59,440 nucleotides of DNA from LH-M37 sp032251315 (GTDB lineage Bacteria > Pseudomonadota > Gammaproteobacteria > SZUA-229), in assembly GCA_032251315.1 (NCBI GenBank), contig JAVVEE010000005.1:1-59440 (forward strand), written 5' to 3'. Positions within the stretch are counted from its first letter, which is position 1. Every line of letters begins with the position of its first letter. This document shows, piece by piece, positions 43,201 through 51,496 of the stretch. Made by a program: the position numbers and the translations under genes. The notes below the pieces were generated by a model. The model worked only from the letters and a program-made list of their open reading frames with translations. It had not been told where the DNA came from and searched no databases.

Positions 43201-43710
43201 CTAGGGAGTAAGTAAAAGCTCAACCTGATCTGCAATGTTCAGATTGCCATTTAATCGCCAGTCACCGTCGCTGAGTTCAAGGTACCATTTACCCGGAATT
43301 AGCGGCTGCTTGATGATGCCGATATATTGATCTCGCTGTCCATGGTTGAGTTCCAGCAGCACATCGTTACCCGCTTTTGTGGCGTATAGCAGCTTTAGTT
43401 GCAGCGTATCAGGATAGCTTTCCAGCTCAGCCTTATTTAATGCCAGATAAACCCGAGTCAGTCCCTCTGATTTATTCATTTCCAGAGCGGCGGTAATATT
43501 CATTTCCTGTGCCTGAATGTCACGACGCAAATCAAGATTAATCGCTTTACCCTGCTTGTAATAATCATCTTTGACCAGGCCGTCGTCGGTAATGATCGCA
43601 AGCCAGATCATAATTACGCCCATTACTACTGCCGAGAACGGGATCACCAGCATCATCCACACCATCGGATATCGGTACCAGGGAAATTCGTCTGCATTAC
43701 TGATATTCAT
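43201..43710 (-). CDS. fixH: FixH/CcoH-family cbb3 oxidase assembly protein
   Basis: A 169-aa protein with one N-terminal transmembrane helix (about 15-38, 'WYRYPMVWMMLVIPFSAVVMG') followed by the family's 'DDGLVKDDYYKQGKAIN' segment and a periplasmic beta-rich domain. FixH/CcoH associates with the cbb3 oxidase and helps its assembly or stability. It begins at the base after the ccoG stop, so ccoG-fixH is one transcription unit. Confidence 0.92.
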   Translation of the reverse strand: MNISNADEFPWYRYPMVWMMLVIPFSAVVMGVIMIWLAIITDDGLVKDDYYKQGKAINLDLRRDIQAQEMNITAALEMNKSEGLTRVYLALNKAELESYPDTLQLKLLYATKAGNDVLLELNHGQRDQYIGIIKQPLIPGKWYLELSDGDWRLNGNLNIADQVELLLTP

Positions 43711-45147
43711 TTACAAAGGCCCTATAAAACGCGCTTCTTCACTGATGACCAGATCGTCTCTGTGTTCCGCACGTATGATGAATTGAATGGTACTACTTCG
43801 CTTATCCAGGTTCTCCGGATCAACTTTTGCCCTGATTGGAATCTCTACCACACTGCTGGCATCAACTTCGATAAAAGGACGGTCCATATCGATCTTCATA
43901 CCTTTGATGCCCGTAGCTGATAAATAATAGCGGCGGCGTTTAGTCTCCTTATTCATTACTTTTACGATATATACATTCTCCACCAGGCCTTCATTGGTCT
44001 CACGATACAGCGTATTCCGATCTCGAATTACATCCAGCGCCAAAGGTTCTCGCTGGGAGATTGCATAGAAAGTACTGACGATGATAGCCAGCAGGATAAG
44101 GCCATAGACAATAATTCGAGGCCGCAGAAAATGGGCGGTAGAGCCTTTCAATATATTTTCAGTGGTGTAGCGAATCAGGCCCTTCGGATAATCCATCTTT
44201 TCCATCACATCGTCACAGGCATCAATGCAGGCCGCACAACCGATGCACTCATATTGCAAGCCCTCACGAATATCTATGCCTGTAGGACAGACCTGTACAC
44301 AGATGGTGCAGTCGATACAGTCGCCCAGCCCCTCTGCTTTATAATCAATGCCTTTCTTACGTTTACCGCGCGGTTCGCCGCGATTGGTATCGAAAGAAAT
44401 AATCAGCGTATCGTTGTCGATCATGGCGCTCTGGAAACGCGCATAGGGGCACATATAAATGCAGACCTGTTCACGCAACCAGCCGGCATTACCATAGGTA
44501 GCGGCGCCATAGAAGACAATCCAGAACCATTCCCAGGGACCGAGATTAAGATTAATCGCGTTGACAGCCAGCTCCCTCATCGGCGAGAAATACCCGACAA
44601 AAGTCAGGCCTGTATATAAAGAAAAAATAATCCAGATGGCGTGCTTGGTAGCCTTGATTCTGAACTTTCTGGCCGTAAGAGGCGCCTTGTCCAGCTTCAT
44701 TTGCTGAGGGCGATCGCCCTCGATTTTTCTTTCAATCCACAGAAAAACTTCTGTCCAGACGGTCTGCGGGCAGGCAAAGCCGCACCACAAGCGCCCGGCC
44801 AGAGCGGTGAAGAAAAACAGGGATAAGGCGGCGATAATCAGCAGCAGCGCCAGATAAAAGAAATCCTGTGGCCAGAAGACGGTGCCAAAGATATGAAATT
44901 TTCGCTCGGGCAGATCAAAAAGGACAATTTGAGTACCTTCCCACTCCAGCCACGGCAAAACATAGTACAAACCCAGCAATACAAAAACACCCAGCACTCG
45001 CAGCGCGGCAAACAGGCCATGCACTTCACGCGGGTAGATTTTCTCTCGCTTGGCGTATAAAGACTGCTCTACTTCAGTTTCGGAGGAAGTAGCTCGATTC
45101 GTTTGAGCTGCTTTAGATACAGGGTCTTTTTTAGAGGATTCGGTCAT
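43711..45147 (-). CDS. ccoG: Cytochrome c oxidase accessory protein CcoG (RdxA/FixG)
   Basis: A 478-aa polytopic iron-sulfur protein, reported to act in copper handling for cbb3 oxidase. About five transmembrane helices lie in the first 350 residues. Two 4Fe-4S motifs are present ('CIDCTICVQVCP' and 'CIGCAACIDACD'), and a NapH-like cysteine pair occurs earlier ('CGFACPQTVW'). An IG-like C-terminal periplasmic domain follows. A perfect TATAAT in the 84-base gap before it (45184-45189, minus strand) suggests its own promoter. Confidence 0.95.
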   Translation of the reverse strand: MTESSKKDPVSKAAQTNRATSSETEVEQSLYAKREKIYPREVHGLFAALRVLGVFVLLGLYYVLPWLEWEGTQIVLFDLPERKFHIFGTVFWPQDFFYLALLLIIAALSLFFFTALAGRLWCGFACPQTVWTEVFLWIERKIEGDRPQQMKLDKAPLTARKFRIKATKHAIWIIFSLYTGLTFVGYFSPMRELAVNAINLNLGPWEWFWIVFYGAATYGNAGWLREQVCIYMCPYARFQSAMIDNDTLIISFDTNRGEPRGKRKKGIDYKAEGLGDCIDCTICVQVCPTGIDIREGLQYECIGCAACIDACDDVMEKMDYPKGLIRYTTENILKGSTAHFLRPRIIVYGLILLAIIVSTFYAISQREPLALDVIRDRNTLYRETNEGLVENVYIVKVMNKETKRRRYYLSATGIKGMKIDMDRPFIEVDASSVVEIPIRAKVDPENLDKRSSTIQFIIRAEHRDDLVISEEARFIGPL

Positions 45148-45183
45148 TGATTACCAAAAAACATTAGAACATTAACAGATTCT

Positions 45184-45189
45184 ATTATA
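45184..45189 (-). promoter_or_regulatory. Likely -10 element of ccoG
   Basis: TATAAT on the minus strand, about 37 bases before the ccoG ATG. No good -35 is visible at 16-18 bases. A poor FNR-like match upstream is not at an activating distance. Confidence 0.4.
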
Positions 45190-45231
45190 CACGGGAGCAG
45201 ATATAGTTTAACCGTTTTTGATACTATCTAA

Positions 45232-45492
45232 TTAAAGACGTGATTCAGTATCAGGTTTTTTTGGAGGTTTGCACGGCTTCAAAAAGAAGCAGGTGGCCAT
45301 GCAGTTGAGTACGCCAAACAGCCAGAAAATGAAGAAGCCTACGGTGTAAGCACCTAAACGACTGATATCGTAATCGATAAAAATAATACCAGGATCAAAA
45401 GCAGTGAAAAAGATAATCGTCGCAATACCGGCCGTGATAAAAGATGGCCACAGTATTGAGACGATTCTTTGTGTTACATTTACATTTGTCAT
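45232..45492 (-). CDS. Small two-helix membrane protein in the cbb3 oxidase cluster, function unknown
   Basis: An 86-aa protein I do not recognise by name. It has two hydrophobic helices (about 10-32 and 46-70) separated by an acidic 'FIDYDISRLGAY' loop, and three cysteines near the second helix and tail (64, 68, 74) in 'CMATCFFLKPC'. The tail is Pro/Lys-rich. It lies 55 bases after ccoP and 84 bases before ccoG on the same strand, so it is likely expressed with the oxidase. The spaced cysteines could bind a metal such as copper; that is inference only. Confidence 0.7.
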   Translation of the reverse strand: MTNVNVTQRIVSILWPSFITAGIATIIFFTAFDPGIIFIDYDISRLGAYTVGFFIFWLFGVLNCMATCFFLKPCKPPKKPDTESRL

Positions 45493-45547
45493 GGTCAGAT
45501 ATTACACGAACCTGATTTTTTGGCTAGTAGAGTTTATACACATTCCA

Positions 45548-46459
45548 CTATTTGCTTTCCTGTGACAGGCTGTATATGTAAGCCGCTAGAATGTGTACTT
45601 TTGCTTCGCCGAGGAAATCAGCATGTGCCGGCATTCGACCAGTACGGCCTTTGGCAATCGATTGCTTAATAGCCTTGTTCGACCCACCGTATAACCAGAT
45701 ATTATCAGTCAAGTTAGGCGCACCCACTGCCTGATTACCCGTACCCTCCGGCATATGGCAGCCTACACAGAACATGTCATATTTAGCCTTACCCGCAGCC
45801 GCCAGCTCGGCATCTATCTCACGTCCAGTGAGTTGCTCAACATATTCAGCAACCTGTGCAACGCCCTCTTCACCACCCAGAGCACCTTCCCAGGAAGGCA
45901 TCGCACCGGTTCTGCCGAGCAGGATAGTCGTCTTTATGGTCTCCGGTTCGCCACCATACAGCCAGTCATGGTCACGCAAATTGGGGAAGCCTTTCGCACC
46001 GCGTGCGTCAGAACCATGACACGCTGAGCAATAATTGACGTATAAACGTTCGCCTGTCTGCATGGCATCATCATCAGCGGCCAATACTGCCAGATCTTCA
46101 TTCAGGTACTTCTCATAGAGAGGCCCATACTCAGCATCCGCTTTAGCCACTGCGGTTTCATATTCTGAAATCTGAGTCCAGCCCAGCACGCCTTTAAAGG
46201 TACCCATCCCCGGGTACAGGATTAGATATACCACCCCGAATACGATGGTGATATAAAACATATACAGCCACCAACGAGGTAAGGGATTATTTAACTCCTG
46301 GAGATCTTCATCCCAGATATGCCCCGTGGGTTTCGCCTTGCCATCTGCGGGCAGCTCAACTTTGTTGTTTATCTGAAGCAGATAAAGCATCCAGACAATG
46401 CCACCTACGACTATAGCGCTGATAAACCAGCTCCAGAATTCGCTATTAAAGTCAGACAT
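45548..46459 (-). CDS. ccoP: cbb3 oxidase subunit CcoP (di-haem cytochrome c)
   Basis: A 303-aa membrane-anchored electron-entry subunit. Two transmembrane helices in the first about 85 residues ('WFISAIVVGGIVWML', 'WLYMFYITIVFGVVYLILYPG') precede two class I c-type cytochrome domains with haem motifs C144-x2-C147-H148 ('CSACH') and C231-x2-C234-H235 ('CVGCH'), with axial Met candidates ('GAMPSW', 'GRMPAH'). It is the last gene of ccoNOQP, two bases after ccoQ. Confidence 0.97.
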   Translation of the reverse strand: MSDFNSEFWSWFISAIVVGGIVWMLYLLQINNKVELPADGKAKPTGHIWDEDLQELNNPLPRWWLYMFYITIVFGVVYLILYPGMGTFKGVLGWTQISEYETAVAKADAEYGPLYEKYLNEDLAVLAADDDAMQTGERLYVNYCSACHGSDARGAKGFPNLRDHDWLYGGEPETIKTTILLGRTGAMPSWEGALGGEEGVAQVAEYVEQLTGREIDAELAAAGKAKYDMFCVGCHMPEGTGNQAVGAPNLTDNIWLYGGSNKAIKQSIAKGRTGRMPAHADFLGEAKVHILAAYIYSLSQESK

Positions 46460-46461
46460 GT

Positions 46462-46662
46462 TTACTCCTTATTTTTATCATTATTACTAATGGGTTGATC
46501 GTCACTTGGTTCATTATCACTAATGGGTTTATCGTCATCCATGGCCATACGTGCCGCTTTCTCGAAGTCATCTTTGCGACCGCTGCTCCACGCCCATATA
46601 ACAATGCCAACAAATATGACAAAGGCAACAACGGTCCAGATTATTTGTACTGTAGTACTCAT
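46462..46662 (-). CDS. ccoQ: cbb3 oxidase subunit CcoQ
   Basis: A 66-aa protein with one transmembrane helix (about 5-26, 'TVVAFVIFVGIVIWAWSSGRK') and an acidic Asp/Ser/Asn-rich tail. CcoQ stabilises the core complex. It overlaps ccoO by four bases and lies directly before ccoP. Confidence 0.9.
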   Translation of the reverse strand: MSTTVQIIWTVVAFVIFVGIVIWAWSSGRKDDFEKAARMAMDDDKPISDNEPSDDQPISNNDKNKE

Positions 46663-47270
46663 CGACGCACTTTTAACTGGGTACCCAGAGATTGTAGATA
46701 GGCAATCACGGCATCCATTTCTGTCTTATCTTTGATAGCCGTAGTGGCATTTGCCACATCATCTTCGGTATAGGGCACACCTAACGAAATCAACGTCCTC
46801 ATCTTGGCCTGAATGGAATCATCATTCAGTTTATTTTCATCCAGCCAGTGATAGCTAGGCATAATAGACTCAGGCACCAGGTCGCGTGGATTGATCAAAT
46901 GAGCACGATGCCATTCATCGGAATAGCGATCACCGACGCGATGCAAATCCGGGCCGGTACGTTTTGAACCCCAGAGGAATGGACGATCGTAAACAAATTC
47001 ACTGGCAACCGAATAATGACCATAACGCTCAGTTTCGGCACGGAAGGGTCGAATCATCTGAGAATGGCAACCTACGCAGCCTTCACGAATATAGATATCA
47101 CGACCCGACAACTGTAATGCGGTATAAGGTTTTAATCCTTCAATCGGCTCAGTTGTTGATTTCTGAAAGAACAGTGGAACAATCTGAGCGAGTCCGCCCC
47201 ATAGAACCACAACGAGTGACAGCACAATCAGCACGCCCACTTTGGTTTCTACTTTATCCTGTAATGACAT
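46659..47270 (-). CDS. ccoO: cbb3 oxidase subunit CcoO (mono-haem cytochrome c)
   Basis: A 203-aa membrane-anchored cytochrome c. One N-terminal helix (about 11-33) is followed by the haem motif C65-x2-C68-H69 ('GCVGCHSQMIRP') and the conserved 'RTGPDLHRVGDRY' segment. It passes electrons from CcoP to CcoN. It starts eleven bases after ccoN. Confidence 0.97.
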   Translation of the reverse strand: MSLQDKVETKVGVLIVLSLVVVLWGGLAQIVPLFFQKSTTEPIEGLKPYTALQLSGRDIYIREGCVGCHSQMIRPFRAETERYGHYSVASEFVYDRPFLWGSKRTGPDLHRVGDRYSDEWHRAHLINPRDLVPESIMPSYHWLDENKLNDDSIQAKMRTLISLGVPYTEDDVANATTAIKDKTEMDAVIAYLQSLGTQLKVRR

Positions 47271-47281
47271 ATCTGCTTCTC

Positions 47282-48706
47282 CTAGTGCGCTGCAGTGGGT
47301 GCAGGAATGGTCGCTACCACCGGCTGGCGTCTGGCAATGGTTTTAAATACGTTGTAGGCCATGATCAGCATACCGGTCAGGAACAATACGCCACCGAGGA
47401 ACCGAACAATATAGAAGGGATGCATTGCCTGCACACTTTCTACAAAGCTGTAGGTTAAGGTGCCGTCGTCATTAACTGCACGCCACATCAGGCCTTGCAT
47501 AATGCCCGATGTCCACATCGAAGTAATGTACAGCACGATACCGATAGTCGCGATCCAGAAATGTGTTTCCATCAGTTTCTTACTGTACATTTCAGTGCCG
47601 AATAGACGTGGAATCAAAAAGTAAATTGCACCAATACTGATAAATGCGACCCAGCCTAAAGCACCTGAATGTACATGACCAACAGTCCAGTCAGTGTAGT
47701 GTGACAGCGCATTGACGGTCTTGATCGCCATCATCGGGCCTTCGAACGTCGACATGCCGTAGAACGAAACCGAAACAATCATAAACTTAAGGATGGGATC
47801 GGTACGTAGTTTGTGCCAGGCACCGGACAGGGTCATCATGCCGTTAATCATGCCGCCCCATGAAGGCGCCAACAGAATCAGGGAGAACACCATGCCCAGA
47901 GATTGCGTCCAGTCAGGCAGTGCTGTGTAGTGCAGATGATGAGGACCCGCCCAGATATAGGTGAACGATAAAGCCCAGAAATGCACTACTGATAAACGAT
48001 AGGAGTAAACCGGACGCTCAGCCTGCTTGGGCAGGAAGTAATACATGATACCCAGAAAGCCCGCTGTCAGAAAAAATCCAACTGCGTTATGTCCATACCA
48101 CCACTGGATCATGGCATCCTGCACACCAGCATAGGCAGAGTAGGATTTAAAAAAGGTAACCGGTACTGATGCACTGTTCACAATATGCAACAAGGCCACG
48201 GTGAGAATAAACGCACCAAAAAACCAGTTCGCCACATAAATATGCTTGACCTTACGCTTGGCGATGGTGCCAAAAAACACAACTGCGTAACTGACCCAGA
48301 CAATGGTAATGAGAATATCTATCGGCCATTCCAGCTCGGCATACTCTTTCGAGGAAGTAATACCCAGTGGCAGTGTAATAGCGGCTAACAAGATAACCGC
48401 CATCCAGCCCCAGAAGGTAAATGCGGCCAGCTTGGGTGCAAATAATCGCACATGACAGGTTCGCTGCACTACGTAATAGGAGGTTGCAAACAGAGCCGAA
48501 CCACCAAAAGCAAATACAACTGCATTGGTATGTAGAGGCCGCAGACGACCAAAGGTCAGCCACGGGGTATCAAAATTCATTGCGGGCCAGGCCATCTGAG
48601 ACGCGATTAATACGCCAACAGTCATACCCACAATACCCCAAATAACTGTCATCACAGCAAACTGCCTGACGACTGTATAGTTATAGGTCATGCTTTCATC
48701 ATTCAT
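47282..48706 (-). CDS. ccoN: cbb3 oxidase catalytic subunit CcoN
   Basis: Haem-copper oxidase subunit I, 474 aa, about twelve transmembrane helices. The CuB/haem histidines appear in 'WYGHNAVGFFLTAG', 'GPHHLHY' and 'GHVHSGALGW', and the N-terminal 'RPLHTNAVVFAFGGSALF' holds the low-spin haem ligand. It reduces oxygen to water with high affinity, which points to microaerobic growth. It heads ccoNOQP; the region upstream contains an FNR box (49003-49016) and a tandem repeat. An internal ATG five codons in is an alternative start. Confidence 0.98.
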   Translation of the reverse strand: MNDESMTYNYTVVRQFAVMTVIWGIVGMTVGVLIASQMAWPAMNFDTPWLTFGRLRPLHTNAVVFAFGGSALFATSYYVVQRTCHVRLFAPKLAAFTFWGWMAVILLAAITLPLGITSSKEYAELEWPIDILITIVWVSYAVVFFGTIAKRKVKHIYVANWFFGAFILTVALLHIVNSASVPVTFFKSYSAYAGVQDAMIQWWYGHNAVGFFLTAGFLGIMYYFLPKQAERPVYSYRLSVVHFWALSFTYIWAGPHHLHYTALPDWTQSLGMVFSLILLAPSWGGMINGMMTLSGAWHKLRTDPILKFMIVSVSFYGMSTFEGPMMAIKTVNALSHYTDWTVGHVHSGALGWVAFISIGAIYFLIPRLFGTEMYSKKLMETHFWIATIGIVLYITSMWTSGIMQGLMWRAVNDDGTLTYSFVESVQAMHPFYIVRFLGGVLFLTGMLIMAYNVFKTIARRQPVVATIPAPTAAH

Positions 48707-48834
48707 AGGTGCATCCTTCAGCGTTCCTGAGAACCGTTATTATTTTAAAATGTGTCTAAAGCCGCGTAATTTTATACGATCTAAAACGACTAAGCTACCG
48801 AATGGAGCAGAAACAAAACCCCTAAATTGTGGTC

Positions 48835-48872
48835 CTTATTATTAATTGCCCTTATTATTAATTGCCATTGCC
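48835..48872. repeat. 16-base direct tandem repeat upstream of ccoN
   Basis: CTTATTATTAATTGCC occurs twice head to tail without a mismatch (48835-48850 and 48851-48866), followed by a partial third copy ATTGCC. It lies about 130-165 bases before the ccoN start. It could be a repeated protein site or a slippage product. Confidence 0.75.
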
Positions 48873-49002
48873 AACAGTCATCAGTGCGTCGATAATAAAT
48901 ACCACTATTTATTTAGGCCCATAGATCAACGGGAATTAAACCATAGCCTGATTGTCAATTCAAAACAAAAATACTGAGTCTAATAACCTTTTGCATCTAA
49001 AC

Positions 49003-49016
49003 ATGACATGAATCAA
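49003..49016. promoter_or_regulatory. FNR box between ccoN and hemN
   Basis: ATGAC-ATGA-ATCAA matches the FNR consensus TTGAY-N4-ATCAA at nine of ten defined positions. It is centred about 120 bases upstream of the hemN start point and about 300 bases before ccoN. Its target could be ccoNOQP on the minus strand, but no -10 is found at the ideal distance. Confidence 0.6.
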
Positions 49017-49082
49017 TTTTTATTGTTTTGGCTATTGTTAAAAAATAGAAGCCACTACAACCTTAAGAATCATCAACCGGAT

Positions 49083-49123
49083 TTGACACAAGTCACGGTT
49101 AATAAAAACAACCCATGTATAAT
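49083..49123 (+). promoter_or_regulatory. FNR-activated class II promoter of hemN
   Basis: TTGAC-ACAA-GTCAC (49083-49096) fits an FNR/Anr site with one mismatch, and a perfect TATAAT lies at 49118-49123. The box centre is about 41 bases before the predicted start (near 49130), the classical class II position where FNR replaces the -35 contact. The fnr gene itself is the next gene downstream of hemN. Confidence 0.75.
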
Positions 49124-49149
49124 TTTTTCGACTTATTAAAGAGAAACAT

Positions 49150-50541
49150 ATGAACAATCAAGTCATCTTCGACAAAGATTTAATCAGTCGCTACGATTGC
49201 TCAGGGCCTCGCTACACCTCTTATCCAACAGCGGTGCAGTTCAGCACTGACTATGGACACAGTGATTATCTGGAATGGGTGGATAACAGCAACAACGACC
49301 CTATTCCCTCCCCTTTATCACTTTATCTGCACATCCCTTTTTGTGACACCATCTGTTATTACTGCGGATGCAGCAAAATCGTCACCAAGGACAAAGGCAA
49401 AGCACCGGCTTATGTTGATCTGCTGAAAAAAGAGATTGCCCTGCAAGGCGCATTGTTCGACAAAGACCGTAGCGTCACCCAGATTCACTGGGGCGGCGGC
49501 ACGCCGACATTTCTTGATGACGCGACTATCAGCGATATTTTTAATACGCTAAAACAGCATTTTAATATTCCTGACAACGACTCCGGCGAATTCGGCATTG
49601 AAGTTGACCCTCGCACCGTCGATGAAGCACGCATTGCACAATTGCGTAAAATTGGCTTCAATCGCATCAGCTTCGGCGTACAGGACTTCGACCCTGAGGT
49701 ACAGCAGGCCGTCAACCGGGTACATTCGCAGCAACAGATTAACCGGGTAATTGACGCCGCGCGCAAGAATAATTTTCACTCTATAAACATAGACTTAATG
49801 TATGGCCTGCCCAAACAGACCGTGCAGAGCTTTGAAAAGACCCTGCAGGCGACCATTGAAGCCAGCCCCGACCGCATTGCTGTCTATAATTATGCGCATC
49901 TACCCCACATGTTCAAACCTCAGCGGCGCATCAACGAAGACGAGCTGCCCGACGCTGCCGAAAAGTTAAAAATCCTCCAGCTCACCATCGACACCTTGCA
50001 ACACGCCGGTTACGCCTATATCGGCATGGATCACTTTGCCAAACAGAGCGATGATTTAACCAAAGCCCAGCAGGAAGGCAGGCTGCACCGGAATTTTCAG
50101 GGCTATTCCACTCACGCCGACTGCGACATTGTTGCCATGGGCATTACCGCCATCAGCAGCATCGGTGACAATTATTCCCAAAATGTTAGAACCATTGAAG
50201 AATATAAAGCCTGCCTTGAACGCAATGAAATCCCCGTTTTCCGGGGCATAGAATTGGAAGCCGATGATATTTTACGGCGCGAAATCATCAATCAGCTTAT
50301 GTGCAACAACCGCCTGGAAATAAAACAGATCGAACAAAAATGGGGAATAGAATTTAAAAAGTATTTCGCCTCAGCGCTGGCAGCATTTCAAGCTATGGCG
50401 AAAGATGGCCTGATTACCATGAACGAACACCATATTGAAGTGACTCCTTCCGGTCGCCTGCTGGCACGCACCATCTGCATGCAATTCGACCGCTACTTAC
50501 CGAAAGATAGCCTTAAACAGCGGTTTTCAAAGGTCATTTAG
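49150..50541 (+). CDS. hemN: Oxygen-independent coproporphyrinogen III oxidase
   Basis: Radical-SAM enzyme of haem synthesis used without oxygen, 463 aa. The SAM/4Fe-4S motif C65-x3-C69-x2-C72 sits in 'HIPFCDTICYYCGC', with the extra Cys74 typical of HemN. 'HWGGGTPTFL', 'GVQDFDPEVQQAVNRVH' and 'DLMYGLPKQT' support true HemN rather than HemW. Its stop overlaps the convergent fnr stop by four bases. It would supply haem for the oxidase next door under low oxygen. Confidence 0.97.
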   Translation: MNNQVIFDKDLISRYDCSGPRYTSYPTAVQFSTDYGHSDYLEWVDNSNNDPIPSPLSLYLHIPFCDTICYYCGCSKIVTKDKGKAPAYVDLLKKEIALQGALFDKDRSVTQIHWGGGTPTFLDDATISDIFNTLKQHFNIPDNDSGEFGIEVDPRTVDEARIAQLRKIGFNRISFGVQDFDPEVQQAVNRVHSQQQINRVIDAARKNNFHSINIDLMYGLPKQTVQSFEKTLQATIEASPDRIAVYNYAHLPHMFKPQRRINEDELPDAAEKLKILQLTIDTLQHAGYAYIGMDHFAKQSDDLTKAQQEGRLHRNFQGYSTHADCDIVAMGITAISSIGDNYSQNVRTIEEYKACLERNEIPVFRGIELEADDILRREIINQLMCNNRLEIKQIEQKWGIEFKKYFASALAAFQAMAKDGLITMNEHHIEVTPSGRLLARTICMQFDRYLPKDSLKQRFSKVI

Positions 50542-51302
50542 CCTTTACGTTTGTTTTTAGCACCTTCATTCTCACCGACTATGGCCTTCAGTCTTGGTAG
50601 ATCAAGAATGCTGATACGGCGCCGATCAACCTTGATAATGTTCGCTTCCTGGTACTGCGCAAATAACCGACTCACGGTCTCCACGGCCAGGCCCAGATAA
50701 TTCGCAATATCCTGTCGCGGCATACTTAATACAAACTCCGTGGCCTTCCAGTGGCGCTCTTCCATGCGGCGGGAAATACTTAACATGAAAGTGGCAATTT
50801 TTTCCTCGGCACTCATCTTGCCCAGCATCAGCAACATCAAATGATCCTCCGTCACCACCTTGCTCATAATACGGTTCATCTGATGCTGCAAACCCGGAAG
50901 TACACCGCACAAATCCTCCAGTTTAGGCATGGGCATGACGCATACACTGGTTGTTTCCAGAGCAATCGCCGAGCAGGTGTGACCGCCCTCCATGAAACCA
51001 TCCAGCCCCAGCAATTCACCAGGCAAGTGAAAGCCAACGATCTGTTCATCGCCATTGGGACTTTCAACCAGCGTTTTCACGCTGCCTGAGCGCACGGCAT
51101 AGATGGCGTGCGAAGCATCGCCTTCACGATACAGGTGATCATTTTTTTGCAGGGGTTTGCGCTGTTCGACTACCGCATCCAGTGAACTCATCTCCTCCGG
51201 ACTCATGCCGTGAGGAAAACAGAGCTCATTTAAATTACACTGAGCACAGGAAACTTTAAGCCGGTCAAAGGTGACTAATTGGGGTTTGTTGACTTCATTC
51301 AT
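50538..51302 (-). CDS. fnr: FNR-type oxygen-sensing transcription regulator
   Basis: About 254 aa, CRP/FNR family. All four cluster ligands are present. Starting from the ATG at 51302 they fall at C19, C22, C28 ('CAQCNLNELC') and C121 ('SVCVMP'), almost the E. coli numbering, which supports this start over the in-frame GTG at 51323. A cyclic-nucleotide-like domain and a C-terminal helix-turn-helix with recognition helix 'AVETVSRLF' (the Glu/Ser/Arg that read TTGAT) follow. It probably binds the two boxes between ccoN and hemN. Confidence 0.95.
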   Translation of the reverse strand: MNEVNKPQLVTFDRLKVSCAQCNLNELCFPHGMSPEEMSSLDAVVEQRKPLQKNDHLYREGDASHAIYAVRSGSVKTLVESPNGDEQIVGFHLPGELLGLDGFMEGGHTCSAIALETTSVCVMPMPKLEDLCGVLPGLQHQMNRIMSKVVTEDHLMLLMLGKMSAEEKIATFMLSISRRMEERHWKATEFVLSMPRQDIANYLGLAVETVSRLFAQYQEANIIKVDRRRISILDLPRLKAIVGENEGAKNKRKG

Positions 51303-51496
51303 GTTTTTACTGATTCCTGACACTAAACAAGCAGATTTCGTAAATCCATGCCGTGTAGCATTTGCTCACTTCATATAAACTGCATATTTAAATATAAACA
51401 GCAAAATACATGTTCCTTATACAATTAGAACACCCTTTGCACCGTTTTAGAACCTCAAGCCATAAAATATGTTTATTTTATGAAAAAAACTGCACA

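Larger units (their letters stand above)
48707..49149. other. Divergent regulatory region between ccoN and hemN
   Basis: About 440 bases with no gene. It holds a 16-base tandem repeat (48835-48872), an FNR box of 9/10 match at 49003-49016 and a second FNR box plus -10 element directly in front of hemN. The ccoN promoter itself could not be fixed; a TATAAA on the minus strand near 48776 lacks a good partner. Confidence 0.75.

Noticed and set aside
45216..45231. FNR-like site before ccoG
   Set aside because: Only about seven of ten defined bases match and the distance to the TATAAT does not fit class I or class II activation.
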